Assembly: GCA_015680905.1 (NCBI GenBank)
Contig: CM027378.1
Location: 89,929,501 to 89,993,500, forward strand
Source of the DNA: Coptis chinensis
Taxonomy: Eukaryota > Streptophyta > Magnoliopsida > Ranunculales > Ranunculaceae
Direction: 5' to 3'
Length of the DNA: 64,000 bases
Shown: piece after piece, positions 55,046 to 64,000 of the stretch
How positions within the stretch are numbered: position 1 is the stretch's first letter
Layout: each line of letters begins with the position of its first letter
Program-made: the position numbers and the translations under genes
The notes under the pieces: model-generated
Told to the model about the DNA's origin: nothing
Database searches by the model: none
Seen by the model: only the letters and a program-made list of their open reading frames with translations

Positions 55046-56430
55046 TCAACGATAAAACTTTTTTAAATGAAAAGCATTCCATGGCTTGACAAATTTTTCT
55101 CCAGTGATTCTACGAAGGAAATAAGACCCTTTAGATGCTGGCCTATCAATGATGAACGGTCCTTCCCAATTCTCTGACAGCTTCCCAGATTCAATGAGCT
55201 TCTGTTTTCGGCTAAATACCCAATCTTCTGGTTCAAAACTCTTGAGGCGAAGTTTTCCATCATATTTGTGTTTCATGTCTGCCTGATATTTTATTAGACA
55301 TTGTAAAGCTTTTTCTCAAGTTTTATCGATTGAGTCTGCCACCAAAGTTAGAGCAGCATCATTGTTTCCAGTTTGTACCGCTTCTGTCCTTGTAGTTGGT
55401 GCAACAGCATCCATGCCATAAGCTAGGTTGAAAGGGGGGAAAGATTGGTAGAATGCTTTGGAGTGGTGCGATAAGCCCAAAGCACTGCTGGTAACTCTTT
55501 AACCCAATTTCCTTTTGCTTCATTAAGCTTCTTCTTCAAAGTTGAGAGAATCGTCTTATTGGTTGCTTCTGCTTGTCCATTTGCTTGTGGATAATATGGA
55601 GCAGAAAAATTATGCTGAATTTTTAGTGAGGCGCAAAATTTGTGAATTTCTTCAGCATCAAATTGCTTACCGTTGTCAGAGACGATGTTAGATGGAATTC
55701 TAAAGCGACAAACGATGTCTTTCCATAAGAAATGCCGTACATCTGTTGCTGAGATGTTGACAAGCGGTTGAGCTTCTACCCATTTAGTGAAATAATCAGT
55801 CGCAACCAATAAAAATCGTACACTTCCAGGAGCCTTTGGTAGGGGTCCCACAATATCCAAACCCCATTTTGTAAAAGGCCAAGGGCTTAGAATTGGGTGG
55901 AGTCCCGTTGCTGGGAGTTTGCCCATATTTGCATGTTTTTGACATGGTATGCATTTTTGGGCAAATTCCGCTGAGTGTCTTTGCATGCTAGGCCACCAGT
56001 ATCCTTGAGTCATGGCTTTAGGTGCAAGATTACGTCCCCCAGAATGGTTTCCACAAAGTCTGGAGTGTATTTCTTCGAGAACTAGATGACCTTGATCTTT
56101 GGAAAGACATCTGAAAAGAGGACTGAAGTTGTTTGCTTTCCTATAAAGTAGGAGCTTGCCTTTAGAATTTGGAATTATGACAAATTTCCATGCATCTCTC
56201 TTAATTTTGTAGGAAAGTGAGGAATCTTCAGGTAGAGTTCCATATTGCAGAAATTCTAAATAAGTAGGTCTCCAATCATCTGGTGAAGAATCACCGTCGA
56301 TAGATTGGAGATCCAAATGTGGTACTTCTAGAGAATTATCTGCTTCATGGGACTCATCTTCCATATCAACATTGCTTTGGTCGGCATCCTGTGTGAGTGG
56401 AGAATCACTCTCAAAATGATGATCGGCCAA
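55046..56430 (-). pseudogene. Element H integrase
   Basis: 55423-56430 is open for 335 codons. It has an HHCC zinc domain (EEIHSRLCGNHSGG...CIPCQKH), KWGLDIVGPLPKAPGS with the first aspartate, FRIPSNIVSDNGKQFDAEE with the second, and YYPQANGQAEATNKTI with the glutamate. After AYRTTPKHSTNLSP a shift at a C/G homopolymer (about 55420-55440) breaks the frame. A TGA follows near 55317, and the C-terminal domain resumes at 55276 (FEPEDWVFSRKQKL, GKLSENWEGPFII). It would insert the element's DNA; all catalytic residues are present but the protein is split. Confidence 0.92.
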
Positions 56431-56633
56431 ATCTTGTTGGTTGGCTAAATCTTCTTGAGCTACTTCCTCTGAGTGAGATTCTGAACTTGTGTCGGCCGAT
56501 TGAGCTAGCTCTTCTCTCTTTCTTTTCCTTGTTGTTACGGCATTTACTTGCTCAAATTCGAAATGCCGAGATGTCGTTTGGAAATAGCATAGATGAGCAA
56601 TATATAAGTTTTGAACATTTTCTTCTATAACAG

Positions 56634-57746
56634 TTATGCTTGGAAAAAGTTGGAAATCAATATAGATTTTTCTTTCATTGTAACATCATCAACCGCGGTA
56701 GAGAGATAGGCTAAGGCATCGGCGTGACGATTATCATTGCGAGAGCATTGGTGAACTGCAATGGATTTGAAATGAATGGATAGCTCATGCATTTTTCGGA
56801 CATATGCAGCCATCTTATCATTTCGAGCAACAAATGATCCGCCAAATTGATTCGCAACAAGCTTTGAGTCAGTGAATAACTCGATCTTTGTCGCCCCCAA
56901 GTCAAGTGCTGTTCGCATTGCATAAAGAACCGCTTCATATTCAGCTTCATTGTTTGATGCGCAAAATCCGAGGCGAACAGATTTTTCAATTTTCTCGCCA
57001 TCAGGTCGGATCAAAACACAACCAAGACCTGAACCTGATTTGTTCTTGGAACCGTCCGTGTGTAGAATCCATAAAGAAGGGTCGGCACTTGTGGATGGAT
57101 CAGCCGATCCTTGTTGTGGATTAGGAGGAGGTTCCTCAAACTTCTCTTCCATGGTCGGTATGTCATCGACAGGAAAATCGGCCATAAGTGATGCCATTGC
57201 GTGGCCTTTCTCAGATGATCGGGCTTTGTAGATAATCTCGTAGGCACTCAAATATGTTTCCCATTCTGCTAATCTACTCGAATCAGCATTTCGAAGAACT
57301 TTTCTCAAGGGGTATTCAGTATAGACATTGATGATACCCCCTTGGAAATAAGGCTTCAATCTTCGTGCACTATGGACAAGTGAGAGAGCTATTTTCTCAA
57401 TCTGTGAATACCTTGCTTCTGGAGCTGTAAGGGTCTTACTTATGAAGAAAATTGGTTGTTCATTTTCATCATCAATGAATAAGATGGCACTCACAATTAT
57501 TTCTGATGCTGCCAAATAAATGTCAATTGTTTGTCCGGTGGTCGGACTAGCAAGAATTGGCAGCTGTACTAGGTATTCTTTCATTTTCTGAAAAGCTACG
57601 TCACACTCATCTGTCCATTGTGGGGATCCCTTAATGGCTTGAAAAAAAGGGTGGAGCCGATCTAAATATTTTGAGATAAATCTACCCAAAGCTGCTATCC
57701 TACCCGTAAGTTGCTGGATCTGCTTCTTTGTTTTTGGCGAGAGCAT
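56634..57746 (-). pseudogene. Element H RT C-terminus and RNase H domains
   Basis: A 370-codon frame starts in the RT thumb/connection (KQIQQLTGRIAALGRFIS), followed by the ancestral RNase H-like region (YLAASEIIVSAILF, KALTAPEARY-type text). The second, plant-type RNase H starts at LHTDGSKNKSGSGLGCVLI near residue 228 and has ASNNEAEYEAVLYAM, ELFTDSKLVANQF and NRHADALA, i.e. the D-E-D-D acids. This dual RNase H layout is typical of Tat elements. The frame is intact over its length. Confidence 0.93.
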
Positions 57747-57788
57747 TTCAGTAATTGCACGGATTTGATCAGGATTAGCTTCAATGCC

Positions 57789-58646
57789 TCATTTGGTCAT
57801 AAGATATCCAAGAAATTTACCCGATGCTAACCCAAATGCGCATTTTGTTGGATTTAGACGCATTTGAATATGCACAAGCCGATCAAAGAATTTTTGCAAG
57901 TGATGAAGGTGAGAAGACTCTTCATGCGACTTGATGACCATATCGTCAATATAAGCTTCCATAAACTTGCCTAAGAAGTCTGAAAATGATGTATTTATGA
58001 ATTTCTGATATGTTGCCGGTGCATTTTTTAGACCGAAAGGCATTACCTTATAGCAAAATAAGTCTTGGTCTGTTATGAAAGTTGTAAGTTCTTGTTCATC
58101 TTCAGCTAATGCAATTTGATAAAATCCCATTGAGGCATCCATAAAAGAAATTCGTTTAAACCCTGAAGTGACATCAACAATTTCAGAAATACGAGGCAAG
58201 GGATACGGGTGAACAGGACATTTTTTATTGATATCAGTAAAATCAACACAGATTCTAAGTTTCCCATTTTTCTTAGGGACTGCTACTACATTGGATATCC
58301 ATTTCGGATATAGTACATGCCTAATAAAATTAACACTTAGAAGTTTGTCGATCTCTTCTTTCACTTTGAGCTTTCGATCGGGAGCCATTTGGCGAGGCTT
58401 CTAACGCACTGACTTTTGTGTTTTGTCGATATCCAGCCTGTGACATGCAAGTGAAGGATCAATCCCAGGCATTTGTTCGACCGTCCACGCAAACACTGTG
58501 CAATTTTTCTTCAAAAGCTCAATGAGTTCATCCTGTTCCTTCTTGGAAATTTCCGCAGAAATAAAAGTGGTTTCTTCTTCCTTGTTGCCGATCTGTACTT
58601 CGAGGAGCCTATCAATGGTCGGGGGGCCACCTAAACGCTGCTCCAT
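57789..58646 (-). pseudogene. Element H reverse transcriptase (Gypsy type)
   Basis: The first part (58401-58646) covers the spacer with FAWTVEQMPGIDPSLACHRL. A TAG at 58401 then interrupts, and 57789-58388 covers the fingers and palm: PKWISNVVAVPKKNGKLRIC, DFTDINKKCP, SFMDASMGFYQIAL, MPFGLKNAPATYQ and the active site AYIDDMVIKS (aspartates at residues 148-149 from the internal Met). It ends LGYLMTK at a TGA. Both stops replace codons that in relatives are glutamine and arginine, consistent with CAG to TAG and CGA to TGA. Otherwise the enzyme looks complete. Confidence 0.93.
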
Positions 58647-58679
58647 AGCGTTTACCCGACCAATGGAATTATGTAATTG

Positions 58680-59622
58680 CTATTTTCCCCCATCGACATT
58701 TAGGATGGAGTTGCCCTTGACTTCCGAATCTTTATAATATTTGAGTACAGACTCATGGCACTTCAAAGCTGCTATTTGATCACTTCTAACTTTGCCTACC
58801 ATACCATCACACCAGAACTTGATAGCCTGATGGAAAGTAGAAATGACAGCTCCCATTGAGTGGATCCAATCTCTTCCCAGAATGACATTGTAGGAGGAGT
58901 TACAATCCATGAGAAGAAAATCAATTGTAACTTCCTTGTTCATTAATGTCACCGGAAGGTAGCATCTACCAATTGATTTTGCTGCTGTTCCATCGAAGCC
59001 AATGATAGGATTTGGATTGGGAACTATCATTTTCTCTGGGAGATTGAGTCCATTGTAACAACGCTTGTAGATCACACTTGCCGAACTACCTGTATCGATC
59101 ATGATTTTCTGCACACGATGAATTCCAACAAAAGCTTGTATTACAACAGCATCATAATGAGGATGGTGCACTCCTATTAGATCGTTGTCGGTCCAACAGA
59201 GAGGTCCTTCCTCATAAGTCTCAATACCCATGCCGTGTAGAAAATCGTATCCACTATAAACATAGTGGTGGCTGAGATCAGTAATCTTGGAGTGATTGAA
59301 ATTCTTGCACTGGGTGTTAGACATTGAATCAACTCTAGCATGACCGACTTTGATTACATTGTGTGCGGTCACGACTAAAGCTTGTTTCATTTTACCCAGC
59401 ACGTAATCCTGAAGCATACCTTTCTCGATCAAACCTTGAATTCTACCCCTTAGAGATCGGCATTGTTCAGTTTCATGACCAAAATCATCGTGGAATTTGC
59501 ACCACAGTGATTTGTCACGTGTAGCATTGGTATCTTCTGAGAGAGGAAAAGGTGGAGATAAGATATTCTTTCCCTTAATCTTCTCATAGATAACAGCATA
59601 CTTCTCGTTGAGGGTGGTAAGC
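58680..59622 (-). pseudogene. Element H gag C-terminus and protease
   Basis: The frame begins inside element I's LTR; only from about residue 8 is it H sequence. Gag ends with the knuckle-like WCKFHDDFGHETEQC (residues 48-62) and LRGRIQGLIEKGMLQDYV, familiar from Tat gags. The aspartic protease has IMIDTGSSASVIY (DTGSS at 184-188) and FLLMDCNSSYNVILGRDWIH. The frame stops at a TAG (58682-58680) followed by CAATTA, after which the same frame continues into the RT spacer. The N-terminal gag half is beyond element I, outside the window. Confidence 0.92.
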
Positions 59623-61255
59623 TGATAAGTGCTCAAAAAGTGCAATTTAACCCTCGATTATGCCTCTTGTTTAGCCATCTTAGTGGACTAATAGTGTTTG
59701 TAAGTTATGTTTTAAGATTCTACAGGTGAAAAAGAGAGTTTTGTAGAATATTAGAGAAAAAGGGGTAAAACAGAGCAATACGGAGCATTAAGGATCACAT
59801 GGGAAGCCCGTGGACAATCATGGAAAAGGCCAAGGAATTGAAGCTATTAAAGATGCGACTTGGACCTATTTTAAAGCCTATTTGGAAGCCCAAGACCAAA
59901 GGATTCGTTGCTTAGACCAAAACCCGCAAAAGAGGAAAGAAAAATAGACCAAAGGTGAAAAAATAGAGTCTCGCGTTTGAGACGCGACTATCGTGCGTCC
60001 AGACGCAACCCATGCATTTGGGACGCATAGATCGAGCGTCCAGATGCATTGATTAAGTCTGGGACGCATGAATAGTGCGTCCAGACGCATGAATTGGCAC
60101 TGTAGCCAACTCCTTCTCAGTTTTGAAGACGAAGTTGGACTCTGAAAGAAGTCTATTTGTATTAGGAAACAAATGACAGTTTGGAATGCTTCTAGAGCTC
60201 ATTGTAACCCCTATAAATAGAGGACCTAAGTGCCTCATGTAAATTGCCAATTCACTTATATTCTTGTCTCCAGAACTTGAGGCAGAGAGAGATTAATAAT
60301 AAAAGATCGGTTTTAACTAGCTGAGTCTTAATAAATTAGTCTTTCTAGTTTTATGTTCTTCGACTCTTCTTCTTCTCGTTCTTCGTGTTCTTCCTTCTTT
60401 ATGGAAGGCTAATCTTCTCCTTCAAGGGAGGAGATGAAGCCAGTGCTTAAGGTTTAATGATTCTTCTGGTTCATGGTGTTCTTCGAGGGTTAGTTCTTTA
60501 TGTTTTTAGTTATTAGTTACATTGCCCACACACGGGGGGATGGAAGTATATAATAGGGTTTATGTTTTGCAATATTAATATCATGCTAGTGTTCTTTACT
60601 TTTCTTCTAGTAGTATAGTTCTTTAGAGTTAGGGAAGTATTCTTTGTGTTGCCTTAAAAGGGGTAGCTCAGGAGTGAGTGCCTAGGGAAGTATTCTTTGT
60701 GTTTGCCTTAAGTGGTGATTCATTGAATGGTCAGATCCTATTAGGAAGTACTCCTTGATGTTGCTCTTGGTAATACATTGAATGGCTGCCCGAGCTTACA
60801 TAAAAGGAAAGAATATATTAATAGCATAAACATAGGAACAACCTTAAGTAGAGTTAATTGTTAATGATGTTTCGTCCAAGAGGGCATCGGCACTTGCTCG
60901 ATTGCCTAATTGTAGTCTACTTGTAAGAACAACCATGAAGCAGAAGGTCATAGATTAAAAGTATTGGTGGATTCTAATCTCTTGAATTCCCTCTCTTATA
61001 AATTCTCAATAGTTTAGTTAATTTAGTTTAGTTTAGCATTAGAATCTAAATCTCCATAATCATAGTTTTTAATCCCTTAAACCCCTTTCCAAATTCCGTC
61101 CTTCACATAACATACACTTAAAAGTGGAACGATACCCTACTCATCCTTTACTTATTGAGGGATAATTAGGTTTTGATACGCTTCTATTTGTTCAGCGACC
61201 ATCATACATCTACATCATCCATACACCATCTACATACACAAAAAGAGGCTGGTCA
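59623..61255 (+). repeat. 5' LTR of element I
   Basis: It begins TGATAAGTGCTC at the break in H's coding sequence and ends GCTGGTCA two bases before the primer site. The segment 59940-60110 carries a small repeated phrase (GAGACGCGA, GGGACGCAT, CGTCCAGA(C/T)GCA) present about four times. CTATAAATAG near 60211 is a good TATA box. Confidence 0.8.
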
Positions 61256-61257
61256 AA

Positions 61258-61271
61258 TGGTGCCGCTGCCG
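61258..61271 (+). other. Primer-binding site of element I (tRNA-Asp-like)
   Basis: TGGTGCCGCTGCCG resembles the tRNA-Asp primer site TGGCGCCGTTGCCG with two mismatches; the match does not extend further, unlike at 47586. Confidence 0.7.
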
Positions 61272-61885
61272 TTTTAAGTTGTTTATGTTTAACGTTTTCT
61301 TTCAAGATTAGAATTTTGGATCTTGAGGTAATTTTAGCCGCATCATCCATCCTTTTAAGAAAGAAAGAAGCTTGAAGGACATCTCGAATACAAGATCTAC
61401 CATCCAGGTTAGTCGAATCTTCATTCTTTTTATTGCTTTCTTAGTATAGTTGCATCATAGTTTAGTTTTATTGATTTCTAGTATAATTGCATTTAGGACC
61501 TTTTCAACAATTGAAGTTGTAAGCCAACACAGCGAAACATCAAACTCTAGTGTTTCTTGTCTGAATCTTGACAAACAGACTATCGTCTATGGGTAGTGGT
61601 ACTTAAGTAATCCAAGTGATTCACCATAACCCTAGAAGAGACTGCTTTAGACAACGGGCGAGATACTAGCTGCAAAGCCCAACCCAGTTGAAGGAAAGTA
61701 GTTTTACATTTTAGTATAATTTAGAATAGTTGCATATTATTCAAGCATTGTAAGATAGTTTTTCGTTATTTTCGCATAGCATTTTCTAGTATATGCCCCG
61801 TCGTCCATATCATCGTCCGGTAAGAACATAACAGTGGACAAGGTTTAACAACCGACTCACAAGAATATTAGACGAGATTGATACA
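61272..61885 (+). other. Leader of element I between primer site and gag
   Basis: Non-coding AT-rich leader. A short in-frame stretch before the chosen gag start (from about 61795) could be an earlier gag N-terminus, but it is interrupted. Confidence 0.5.
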
Positions 61886-63400
61886 ATGGCCGCAAGCAAT
61901 GATGGAGGTGTTTTGGACACCAATAATCCTGAAGCTATCCCACCCATGCAAGCACAACAGAGGAAGAAGTTGAGCGATTTCTATTCGCCAATCATTGGAG
62001 ACCCACCCAGCAGTATTGTTATTCCAGAGACAGAAGCTAATCAATTTGAACTTAGAGCATCAGTAATCTCTATGCTTCCAAAGTTCAATGGTTTAGATAA
62101 TGTTCAACCTTATGTTCACATGAACAAATTTTTATCAATCCTTAGAACTTTCAAGAACCAGAATATCAGGGATGAGAGTATCAAGTTAATTCTTTTTCCA
62201 CTCTCACTCGAAGGTAAAGCATCCGAATGGTTAACTGCACAACCAATCAATTCAATCAACAACTGGGAGAAGTTGAGAACAAAGTTTATGAACAAGTTCT
62301 ACCCACCCCAGAAGACAGATGCCATGCAGCAAGCCATCGCAATTTCAAAGGGAAGGTGATCAAGAATATCATCAATTTGGGAGAAATTCAATAATCTGCT
62401 AGTCTCATGTCCACATCATGGTTATGATAAGAGCAATAATGGCTCATTTTTTTTTTCGAGGACTTTCTACTATGAACAAGCGGATGATACAGTCAATGCA
62501 TCAAGGTAAGTTTACATCATTGGATGGACAGGAAGCCTACAACTTTCTCGAGAATTTAGCTAAAGACACTCAACAATGGAGTACTAGCAACGAGGACGTA
62601 GCTAGAGTGGAGGGGGTGCCGAAGAAATTTTGGCAACCAAATTCAAGAAGACCCAAATCAAGCAATGCTATCAATTATGGCAAGCCTATCAATAGGACTT
62701 GAAAATCTGAACAAGAAGTTTGATCGGGTTCCATGAATCCTCCAAAACCAAACAATTTCCAAGCTAAACCTCACCATCCAAGCCTTGTTATACCATTTGT
62801 GAGCTATGTTCGATGAAGGCCACACCATCGAAGAGTGTTCAGATTATCCGGATACTAATGCAGCAGGCATGTAGTATCAACTCTTTAGGAAGAAATAACT
62901 AGTTCAATCGGGGACGTAATTATTGGAAGCCACAAAATACAAATCGAGGAATTTTCCTCCGTGATTCGTAATCACCAAATCGGTTCGAATAACCAAGATT
63001 AGTTTCAAACCGCCAAAGAACCATACAAAAATCAACAACCATACCGTAACCAAAGAATACCAAGCCCACACAAAAGAGAGTTAGTACCAGATCTTATGAG
63101 TGGATATATTGCCCCTCTACCGAAAGCAAAGCAGTTACCCCACATCTAGAAGATGCTATCACCACCATTGTCAATGAGCTGAAACAAACAAATCAAAGAA
63201 CCCAAAAGTTAGAGAATAACTTTAGTGTCATTCAAGGCTAGATAGGGCAAATCGCTGCCGCCTTGACAGAGAGATCAAAAGGAGCATTACCAAGCGGAGA
63301 GCCAACCGAAGGAAGAGGGTGTCCCGCAGTGGATAACCCGAGATTACTCACCGAATGCCCAAGTTAATTCTGTCACCACTCGAGGTCGCAAGAAAGTTGA
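61886..63400 (+). pseudogene. Element I gag
   Basis: 61886-62359 is open: a basic N-terminus, then FELRASVISMLPKFNG, KLILFPLSLEGKASEWL and WEKLRTKFMNKFYPPQK. These are the order and wording of the Athila/Gypsy retrotransposon gag domain. After a TGA-type break near 62358 it continues in other frames with VSCPHHGYDKS and GLSTMNKRMIQSMHQGKF...LENLAKDTQQW (62418-62620). A knuckle-like CELC...EGHTIEEC block lies near 62800-62850 across a frame change. The rest to about 63400 is basic and fragmented. Gag would assemble the particle; this copy is broken. Confidence 0.85.
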
Positions 63401-64000
63401 TAAATGGGATTATCTATGAACCAGAAAAGATTTCATGGAGCCTAAGGTAACTTATGTCCCCACCATCCCACTCGGTTCTAACATTCTAGATATATCTAGT
63501 GTTGTGCCACCCATTGAAGAAACTATTGCAAAAGAAGTTGAAGGAACTATCTGTGGAAGTAAGTAAGAAGAAGCCATCACGAAAGTGACTCCACCATCAC
63601 TCCATTATCCGCTACCAAAGCCAACCGCCGAAAAGAAGAGAACCGATATTGAAGAATCCGCCAAAGACCGTTTCCTTCAAACTAGTGAATACCGAGAAAA
63701 GATGACCAAGATAAGGAGATTTGCGATGTATTTCAGAATTTACTGATTAATATCCCATTTCGACCGCCATCAAGCAAGTTCCCTCGTATGCCAAGTTCCC
63801 GAAAAGATCTAGTGAAGAAGAATACCAACATTCCGAAAGAAGCTTTTATCGCCAACGATGTTCATCGTACCTACAAAATCTATCGGTTGTGGAAACCGAA
63901 AAGATCCCGAAGTCCAATCGTTACATGCAGAATTGGAAATTCTTTGGAGGAACAAGCTTTATTAGATTTGGGTGCTAGTGTGAATCTTCTACCATATTTC
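63401..64000 (+). pseudogene. Element I protease region, cut by window end
   Basis: Near 63943-63997 the text reads EQALLDLGASVNLLPY, the Athila-type protease motif in which DLGAS replaces DTGAS. The preceding 63401-63940 is the variable gag-protease linker with frame breaks (for example KFPRMPSSRKDLVKKNTNIP near 63780-63840). Pol lies outside the window. Confidence 0.8.

Larger units (their letters stand above)
51500..59622 (-). mobile_element. Element H: Ty3/Gypsy retrotransposon, Tat lineage
   Basis: Order on the minus strand is gag-protease (58680-59622), RT (57789-58646), RNase H (56634-57746), integrase (55046-56430), then a satellite array (54548-54965) and an antisense extra gene (51763-54329). 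This domain order and the extra ORF between pol and the 3' LTR fit the Tat branch. The gag N-terminus is cut off by element I. The 3' LTR limit is uncertain. Confidence 0.85.
59623..64000 (+). mobile_element. Element I: Athila-type Ty3/Gypsy retrotransposon, 3' part outside window
   Basis: It starts with a ~1.6-kb LTR, then a tRNA-Asp-like primer site, a ~600-base leader, gag and the beginning of protease on the plus strand. It is inserted in the gag of element H. The duplicated target should be TAAGC (59618-59622), with the second copy beyond 64000. Gag and protease wording match the Athila branch. Confidence 0.88.

Noticed and set aside
58401-58403. Second in-frame TAG in element H as another readthrough site
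   Set aside because: It is followed by AAGCCT, not a CARYYA context, and relatives have glutamine there; a CAG-to-TAG mutation is the simpler reading.

Overview
This window looks like repeat-rich euchromatin from a flowering plant, most likely a eudicot. The evidence is intron-containing coding sequence with GT-AG splice sites, a plant-type gamma-glutamyl hydrolase gene, and wall-to-wall Ty1/Copia and Ty3/Gypsy LTR retrotransposons primed by initiator tRNA-Met or tRNA-Asp. There is no sign of a prokaryote.

Layout. 1-10560: a decayed Copia element (A, + strand) whose reverse transcriptase is split by a second Copia (B, 3485-9656, + strand) with both LTRs and a perfect 5-bp target duplication. 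About 11460-16300: a Copia on the minus strand (C), truncated at its 5' end. 16300-19586: AT-rich DNA with a perfect 34-bp foldback. 19587-25129: Copia D (minus) with two LTRs and a perfect TAACC duplication. 26442-31430: the only intact host gene, a ten-exon gamma-glutamyl hydrolase (minus). 32076-37425: Copia E (minus, TNT1-94-like). 37727-42477: Copia F (minus), short LTRs, TACCA duplication, gag recognisable but pol collapsed. 42478-45680: unassigned DNA, two minisatellites and a broken F-box/FBD gene fragment. 45681-50676: Gypsy-type LTR ends facing each other, one followed by a primer-binding site that matches about 52 nt of tRNA-Asp. About 51500-59622: a Tat-lineage Gypsy (H, minus) with gag-protease, RT, RNase H and integrase, a 45-bp satellite array, and on the opposite strand a spliced extra gene (51763-54329). 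59623-64000: an Athila-type Gypsy (I, +) inserted in H's gag and running off the window.

The host gene has no visible functional partner here; its surroundings are a nest of transposons. Within the transposons the modules follow standard order: Copia gag-PR-IN-RT-RH and Tat gag-PR-RT-RH-IN plus an antisense ORF. Nearly every retrotransposon frame is broken. In H the premature stops can all be explained as C-to-T changes, as expected of methylated DNA.

Most notable: the antisense, multi-exon gene with its own TATA box inside the Tat element; the extended tRNA-Asp match; an in-frame UAG with the leaky-type CAAUUA context between protease and RT of H; and the patchy way LTR pairs differ, which could be assembly error. 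Family names rest on recognised motifs; no database search was run.
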